Assembly (NCBI GenBank): GCA_036005125.1
Contig: DASYQV010000295.1
Span: forward strand, 1-10,037
DNA: 10,037 bases
Direction: 5' to 3'
Source: DASYQV01 sp036005125
Lineage (GTDB): Bacteria; Acidobacteriota; Vicinamibacteria; Vicinamibacterales; UBA2999
This document shows, one piece after another, positions 6,156 through 10,037 of the stretch. The notes under the pieces were generated by a model. It was not told where the DNA came from. It ran no database searches and worked only from the letters and a program-made list of their open reading frames with translations. Numbering within the stretch: position 1 is the first letter of the stretch; each line of letters begins with the position of its first letter. The position numbers and the translations under genes were made by a program.

Positions 6156-7589
6156 TTATCTGAAGGATCGCCCCTCGGCGATCTCGAGTGATTGGCGGAT
6201 GCGCCGGAACGCGGGATCGTACGTGCCTGCTTCCTGCCGGGGCGAGACACCAATCACGTAGAGCAGTCCGCCGTCCCGCAGCCTGGTCGTTGCGACGCTG
6301 ATGTACTCCGGTTGACCGGTGACGTCCGACACATTTGTAAGCGTCGTCGTGAGTCCTTGCCGTCCTCCGACGCTATCGCGCCGGTAGTCGCTCTCACGGC
6401 GCAGTTGCGGATTATTTCTGGCGAAACCCTGGAGAAGTTCGTCGGTCGCCTGTTGAAGATTGGCCGTGTCGGTGCGCAGCACGCCAATCTCCACGCCGTG
6501 CGTGAATGCGGTGCCACCGTTCTGAGCCTGATAGAAACCGCCCTCGGGCGCGTAGGTCACGGTGCCGTTGCCCCCAATCGCCCGCCAGTTCGACGGGACG
6601 CTGACACGCACGCCGCCGGCGTTGTGGGTCTGAAACTCACCCGCCGGTGGCTGCACGCGGACGGCCGAACCGGCTGTCCCCACTGGCGCTCCATTGCCGT
6701 TGCCTCGCGCGGCACTCGCACGCTGCCGACCGCTCGGCGCGGGCCCCATCGCCTGCAGCCGGCCTCGCACGTCGTTGAATTCCGCCTGTGACCCGGCAGA
6801 GCCCTGAACCTGAAGCAACCCCGCCTCGCGGTTGATCGCCTCATACCGGTTTCCCGGGTTGGGGTGGTCGCTCAGCCATTCGGGACCCCCGCGGCCGCCT
6901 TCCTGCTCGATTGTCCTGAACATGTTCGCCATCTGGCGCGGGTCGTAACCGGCTGCGGCCATCAAATGAGAGCCCATGAGGTCGGCCTGCCGTTCGTACT
7001 CCCGGCTGTACTTCATGAAGTACGTGCCCAGCCCGAACTGCGAACCCTGCGAGATGATGCTCCCGGCGGTGCCGCCGACGATGGCACCGAGGACCTGACC
7101 GGCGACGGCGCCAATCTGGAACTTCTGCGCCTTCGTCGCCTGCGCGGTGCCATGCCGGAGGATGACATGGCTCAACTCGTGCGCCATGACGCCGGCGACC
7201 TCGCCGTCCGTCTTGGCGGCCTCGATCATCCCGCGGTTGAGGAACATCGGGCCACCCGGGAGGGCGAACGCGTTGATTTCCTTCTGGTTGACGACCTCGA
7301 AGGTGTAACGGAAGGCAGGCTGGCGCAGGTCGGGAGGGATAACCGCCACGAGCCGTCGCCCGATGCCTTCGACGAAACTGTCCACGCGATTGTCGTGAAC
7401 CAGCGGCATCTGCTTGCGGACCTCGGCTGCCGCTTCCTGCCCGAGCTTCACGTCGTCCTGAGGTGAAAAGCTGTTCTTATCTGGAGTGATCTTCGTCTGC
7501 GCGGACGCGCTGCCCAGGAGGAGCGCGAGCACGAGCGCGGACGTGACACCGGCGCGATAACGAATGGATCGTGAGATAAAGGCACTCAT
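6156..7589 (-). CDS. secreted M48-family zinc metalloprotease with an extra C-terminal domain
   Basis: Starting at ATG 7589 (AAGG 7 nt upstream) the protein has 477 residues. The open frame continues upstream to 8027 but that part lacks protease character and overlaps acyP. A Sec signal peptide covers about 1-30, with a hydrophobic core at 15-27 and likely cleavage ASA-Q. The zinc motif HELSH is at 137-141 (ligands His137 and His141, catalytic Glu138); the third ligand is probably Glu199 in SREYERQAD. DHPNPGNRYE (241-250) is the conserved motif after the catalytic core. This part resembles BepA/LoiP-type periplasmic proteases that handle outer-membrane proteins. After a Gly/Ala/Pro linker (about 275-325), a second domain of about 150 residues begins near VSVPSNWR. 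It reads like a PsbP/DcrB-type beta fold, which I infer only from that motif. Periplasmic quality control is the likely role. Confidence 0.9.
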   Translation of the reverse strand: MSAFISRSIRYRAGVTSALVLALLLGSASAQTKITPDKNSFSPQDDVKLGQEAAAEVRKQMPLVHDNRVDSFVEGIGRRLVAVIPPDLRQPAFRYTFEVVNQKEINAFALPGGPMFLNRGMIEAAKTDGEVAGVMAHELSHVILRHGTAQATKAQKFQIGAVAGQVLGAIVGGTAGSIISQGSQFGLGTYFMKYSREYERQADLMGSHLMAAAGYDPRQMANMFRTIEQEGGRGGPEWLSDHPNPGNRYEAINREAGLLQVQGSAGSQAEFNDVRGRLQAMGPAPSGRQRASAARGNGNGAPVGTAGSAVRVQPPAGEFQTHNAGGVRVSVPSNWRAIGGNGTVTYAPEGGFYQAQNGGTAFTHGVEIGVLRTDTANLQQATDELLQGFARNNPQLRRESDYRRDSVGGRQGLTTTLTNVSDVTGQPEYISVATTRLRDGGLLYVIGVSPRQEAGTYDPAFRRIRQSLEIAEGRSFR

Positions 7590-7738
7590 GCCACCGCCTT
7601 GTGCAAGTACGCCACCAATTGCCGCCGGGATGAATTCATCCGACGGGTGGCCGTTCCGTCCGGTTCGGGTGCACTCTACAGAGGTCATCTGTTGGGCAAT
7701 CGGGACTGGCGGATCCGAACGGCGCCGTGGCTCGCGGG

Positions 7739-7744
7739 TATAAT
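7739..7744 (+). promoter_or_regulatory. perfect TATAAT -10 box before acyP
   Basis: TATAAT ends 10 nt before the GTG of acyP. Transcription from it would start at about 7751-7755, at or within a few bases of the start codon. No recognisable -35 lies 16-18 nt upstream (7716-7721 is CGAACG), so the match rests on the -10 alone. Confidence 0.5.
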
Positions 7745-7754
7745 CCTCCCCCCA

Positions 7755-8030
7755 GTGCGGATCGCCCGTCAATTTCTCGTCAGCGGACGCGTGCAGGGCG
7801 TCGGGTTCCGCTATTACGTGCAGGACATCGCCACGCGCGAAGGTGTAACGGGTTACGTACGCAACCTGCCCGATGGACGGGTCGAAGCCCACGTCGAGGG
7901 CGACGCCGAGGCGGTGACACGTGTAGAACACGCGATCCGTTCCGGGCCGGCCGGCGCGCGTGTGGAGTACGTCGACACGGAAGTCCTCCCACCGAGCGGC
8001 CACTATAAATCGTTCAGGGTGGCGCACTAG
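7755..8030 (+). CDS. acyP: acylphosphatase
   Basis: The 91-residue protein is the usual length for this one-domain family, which hydrolyses acyl phosphates such as acetyl phosphate in the cytoplasm. Both signature motifs are intact: GRVQGVGFR (11-19) with catalytic Arg19, and GYVRNLPDGRVE (33-44) with catalytic Asn37. The GTG at 7755 gives a start matching the family (MRIARQFLVSG). The frame stays open upstream to 7599 but this adds unrelated residues. There is no Shine-Dalgarno before the GTG; CT-rich bases precede it, and a perfect TATAAT lies 10 nt upstream, so the mRNA may be leaderless. The gene is divergent from the M48 protease across 165 bp and runs 41 bp ahead of apt, with which it may be co-transcribed. 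Confidence 0.93.
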   Translation: MRIARQFLVSGRVQGVGFRYYVQDIATREGVTGYVRNLPDGRVEAHVEGDAEAVTRVEHAIRSGPAGARVEYVDTEVLPPSGHYKSFRVAH

Positions 8031-8062
8031 GATTGCGATTTGTAATTTGCGATTTGTGATTC
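8031..8062 (+). repeat. 7-bp repeat array between acyP and apt
   Basis: Directly after the acyP stop codon a GATT is followed by four heptamers in register: GCGATTT, GTAATTT, GCGATTT and GTGATTC. The stretch is AT-rich against a GC-rich background and ends 9 nt before the apt start codon. The same unit in opposite orientation recurs before the tRNA. Confidence 0.8.
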
Positions 8063-8071
8063 CGGGCTGAA

Positions 8072-8590
8072 ATGTCTATCGACCTCAAGCAACACATCAG
8101 ACACGTTCCCGACTTTCCCAGAGCCGGCATTCTTTTTTACGACATCACGACGCTCCTGCGCGATCCGGACGGCTTCCGGGCCACGATTGACGTGCTCGCG
8201 CTGCCCTACGAAGGACAGCAGATCGGGACGGTGGTCGGCATTGAAAGCCGCGGATTCATTCTGGGCGCCGCAGTGGCGGAGCGCATCGGCGCCGGGTTCG
8301 TTCCGATTCGTAAGCCGGGGAAGCTCCCGTCGAAGGCTATCCGCGAGACATACGATCTCGAATACGGAAAGGACAGCCTCGAGATTCACGAGGATGCGCT
8401 CGAAAAGGGTCAGCGCGTGCTCATCGTCGATGACGTCCTCGCGACGGGTGGAACAGCGCGCGCGGCTACCGAGCTGGTGAGAAGGCTCGGGGCCGAGCTC
8501 TTCGGACTCGCATTCCTGATCGAGCTGCTCGCGCTGAACGGGAAGGCCAGGCTTTCCGGCGAGCGCGTGTATTCAGTGCTGCAATATTAG
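8072..8590 (+). CDS. apt: adenine phosphoribosyltransferase
   Basis: The 172-residue protein has the standard length and features of APRT, which joins adenine to PRPP to make AMP in purine salvage. The N-terminus HVPDFPRAGILFYDIT (11-26) is typical of the family, as are GIESRGF (56-62) and RKPGKLP (80-86). The mobile loop includes YDLEYG (94-99). The PRPP-binding motif is VLIVDDVLATGGT (116-128). The ATG lies 41 bp after acyP, and the only ribosome-binding candidate is a weak GGGCTGA because the repeat array occupies most of the gap. The enzyme is cytoplasmic and acts as a dimer in known cases. Confidence 0.97.
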   Translation: MSIDLKQHIRHVPDFPRAGILFYDITTLLRDPDGFRATIDVLALPYEGQQIGTVVGIESRGFILGAAVAERIGAGFVPIRKPGKLPSKAIRETYDLEYGKDSLEIHEDALEKGQRVLIVDDVLATGGTARAATELVRRLGAELFGLAFLIELLALNGKARLSGERVYSVLQY

Positions 8591-8661
8591 CGTCGCGCAC
8601 GTCCGAGGACCCGCGCCTCCACCGACGTACGTCGCGGCGTCTCAGACGCGCGGTCCCATTG

Positions 8662-9165
8662 ATGCTTTACGTCGAGATCCTCATCTTCGTCGCTCTCGTC
8701 GTGCTCGGGTGGTGGATGATCCGCGACGCGCGCGAGCGGCGCCGCGAGGCGGCCCTCCATGCCGCGCTGCAGACGTTCGGACAGGCACAGGCCGCGGTGC
8801 AGAAAGATGCGCGCGCGCTGCTCGTCTGGCAGCCGCTCGCCGAGGCGAACCGCCGGCTCTTCCCGGACGCCTTCGCGGCGCTCGACCAGGCCACGGGACG
8901 ACGGTTTCCCTTCCCGAAGGAGACGATCGAGCATGCCCATGCCAAGTGGACGGCGGAGTGGCTGACCTGGGAAAAGGCGCACGATGAAGAGTACCGGCTG
9001 AAAGCGGCAACCGTGGAGCACGAGATGCGGGGCCTGACGGGTGAAGCGGCCACGCTGGCCAAGGCACGGCTCGAGCGCGTGCAGCACGAGAAGCTCGAAC
9101 GGTATCAGCAACGCTACGAGGAGTACATCCGGACCGCGAAGGCGCTCCAGGCACTGTTACAATGA
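8662..9165 (+). CDS. membrane-anchored coiled-coil protein of unknown function
   Basis: The 167-residue protein is not a family I recognise. A single N-terminal membrane helix covers about 2-20, followed by an Arg-rich stretch (RDARERRRE), so the rest should lie in the cytoplasm by the positive-inside rule. Residues about 25-105 are helical, with conserved-looking Trp and Pro residues (LLVWQPLAEANRRLFP, GRRFPFPKETIE). Residues about 108-160 have heptad-like charged sequence suggesting a coiled coil. ATG 8662 is chosen; a TTG directly before it is in frame. No clear Shine-Dalgarno is seen. It follows apt by 71 bp that contain a 12-bp palindrome. Codon use matches the neighbours, with strong third-position GC, which supports it being real. 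Confidence 0.75.
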   Translation: MLYVEILIFVALVVLGWWMIRDARERRREAALHAALQTFGQAQAAVQKDARALLVWQPLAEANRRLFPDAFAALDQATGRRFPFPKETIEHAHAKWTAEWLTWEKAHDEEYRLKAATVEHEMRGLTGEAATLAKARLERVQHEKLERYQQRYEEYIRTAKALQALLQ

Positions 9166-9181
9166 AGGGCCTGGATCGTGA

Positions 9182-9230
9182 TGCGATTCAGTTTCAATCG
9201 CAAATCACGAATCACGAATCGCAAATCGCA
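9182..9230 (-). repeat. inverted 7-bp repeat array directly before the tRNA
   Basis: Five heptamers in register fill 9196-9230: AATCGCA, AATCACG, AATCACG, AATCGCA and AATCGCA. An inverted copy, TGCGATT, lies at 9182-9188, so the first unit and this copy form a 7-bp hairpin with a 7-nt loop. The units are the reverse complement of those between acyP and apt. The array ends three bases before the mature tRNA 5' end. Confidence 0.8.
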
Positions 9231-9233
9231 TGC

Positions 9234-9310
9234 GTCCCCGTAGCTCAGATGGATAGAGCGCGCGCCTCCTAAGCGCGAGGCCGGCAGTTCAATTCTGCCC
9301 GGGGACGCCA
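9234..9310 (+). tRNA. tRNA-Arg, anticodon CCT
   Basis: A full cloverleaf can be drawn: acceptor stem GTCCCCG with CGGGGAC, D stem GCTC with GAGC, anticodon stem CGCGC with GCGCG around the loop CTCCTAA (anticodon CCT, reading AGG), a five-base variable loop, and T stem GGCAG with CTGCC around TTCAATT. The discriminator is G73 and CCA is encoded. There are no mismatches in any stem. A TPR gene begins 25 bp downstream with no terminator between. Confidence 0.97.
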
Positions 9311-9335
9311 ACACGAGGCAGCAGGGATCAGAGGA

Positions 9336-10037
9336 ATGAAAGCCAGAGAACGTCACCATCTCAAGGAAAACGAGCTCGCACAGACGCTGGCGAGCGCGCG
9401 GGAATTCGTCGAGCAGCAGCGCAAGACCGTTACCGCCGCCGTGGTCGTCGTCGTTCTCCTGGCCATTGGCCTCGGCGGCTTCTTCGCGATCCGGAAGCAG
9501 ACCGAGACGCGTGCTCAGGAGCTGCTCGCGCAAGGCATGGTCGTGCTCGACGGCCGCGTCGTCCCACCCGTGGAGAAAAAGGCCGAGGGAACCGCGGCGG
9601 CAACGATCACCCAGGAGGAAGGGACGTACCCGACCGAGCGAGCCAAGCTGGAGGCAGCGGTGCCCAAGCTCAAAGCGGCCGCCGACGCTTACCCCAACAT
9701 GACGGCAGGGATAACCGCCCGTTACCACCTGGCAGGGGCGTACTCCGCGCTCGGGCGTCATCAGGAGGCGCTCCAGGCGTATGACGAGGTGATCGGGCGC
9801 GCCGGCAACGGCTTGTACGGCCGCATGGCTCTACTGGGCAAGGCCGACGAGCAGGCTCGCAACGGCCAGTACGACGCGGCCATCGCCGCGTTCAAGACGC
9901 TCTCCGAGAGCAAAGACAGCAACGTGCCGGTCGACGCGATCCTGATGCAGCTTGGGCGAACCTACGCGGCTGCGGGCAGGAAAGACGATGCGCAGAAGAC
10001 GTTCACCAAGATCGTCGACGAGCACCCGGATTCGCCG
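9336..10037 (+). CDS. membrane-anchored TPR protein, YfgM-like (3' end beyond the right edge)
   Basis: The frame is open from ATG 9336 to the window end, giving 234 visible residues. A short charged N-terminus (MKARERHHLKENELAQTL) is followed by one membrane helix at about 31-52, then a helical region and tetratricopeptide-type repeats from about 105 onwards, for example YHLAGAYSALGRHQEALQAY (130-149) and LGRTYAAAGRKDDAQKTF (206-223). This topology, with a short inside N-terminus and an outside TPR region, matches YfgM-like proteins, which in E. coli work with PpiD and the Sec translocon. The exact role here is inferred. The ribosome binding site is probably the AGGG about 9 nt upstream. The gene follows tRNA-Arg by 25 bp and may share its transcript. 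Confidence 0.9.
   Translation, partial: MKARERHHLKENELAQTLASAREFVEQQRKTVTAAVVVVVLLAIGLGGFFAIRKQTETRAQELLAQGMVVLDGRVVPPVEKKAEGTAAATITQEEGTYPTERAKLEAAVPKLKAAADAYPNMTAGITARYHLAGAYSALGRHQEALQAYDEVIGRAGNGLYGRMALLGKADEQARNGQYDAAIAAFKTLSESKDSNVPVDAILMQLGRTYAAAGRKDDAQKTFTKIVDEHPDSP

Noticed and set aside
7590..8027. N-terminal extension of the M48 frame up to 8027
   Set aside because: The extension overlaps acyP on the other strand, has no protease-like sequence, and would bury the clear Sec signal peptide that begins at 7589.
8027..8389. 120-codon minus-strand open frame over apt
   Set aside because: It is antisense to apt, and its C-terminal residues are simply the translation of the 7-bp repeat array.
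9114..9761. 215-codon minus-strand open frame across the tRNA
   Set aside because: It crosses the tRNA-Arg gene and the second heptamer array and is antisense to the TPR gene, which has a good membrane helix and TPR pattern.

Overview
This is a GC-rich bacterial window. Its large, TPR-bearing, membrane-anchored Ser/Thr kinase with a TolB-like sensor half, the sigma factor paired with that kinase, and the YfgM-like TPR protein together suggest an Acidobacteriota-like organism (perhaps Vicinamibacteria). That is inference from gene style, not a database match.

Left half (1-5595, all minus strand; read right to left). An ECF-type sigma factor overlaps by 11 bp with an 852-residue active transmembrane Ser/Thr kinase carrying TolB-like and TPR regions. 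Next comes a 78-residue small protein with a very strong ribosome binding site and its own plausible sigma-70 promoter. A SagB/ThcOx-type FMN dehydrogenase follows 12 bp later in the same reading frame, and the last gene is a second kinase-like protein running off the left edge. That last protein has lost nearly every catalytic residue and is a predicted pseudokinase. SagB-type enzymes oxidise azolines in peptide natural products, so the small protein is a candidate modified-peptide precursor. No YcaO cyclodehydratase or transporter is visible here. This five-gene block is the most novel part of the window.

Middle (5596-6155). A gene-free stretch of about 560 bp holds a cluster of three inverted repeats and a hairpin followed by a T-run that probably ends the next minus-strand gene.

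Right half. A secreted M48 metalloprotease with an extra C-terminal domain (minus) is divergent from a plus-strand series: acylphosphatase (possibly a leaderless mRNA), adenine phosphoribosyltransferase, a small membrane-anchored coiled-coil protein, tRNA-Arg(CCT), and a truncated membrane-anchored TPR protein. Two arrays of a 7-bp AT-rich repeat, in opposite orientations, lie between acyP and apt and directly before the tRNA.
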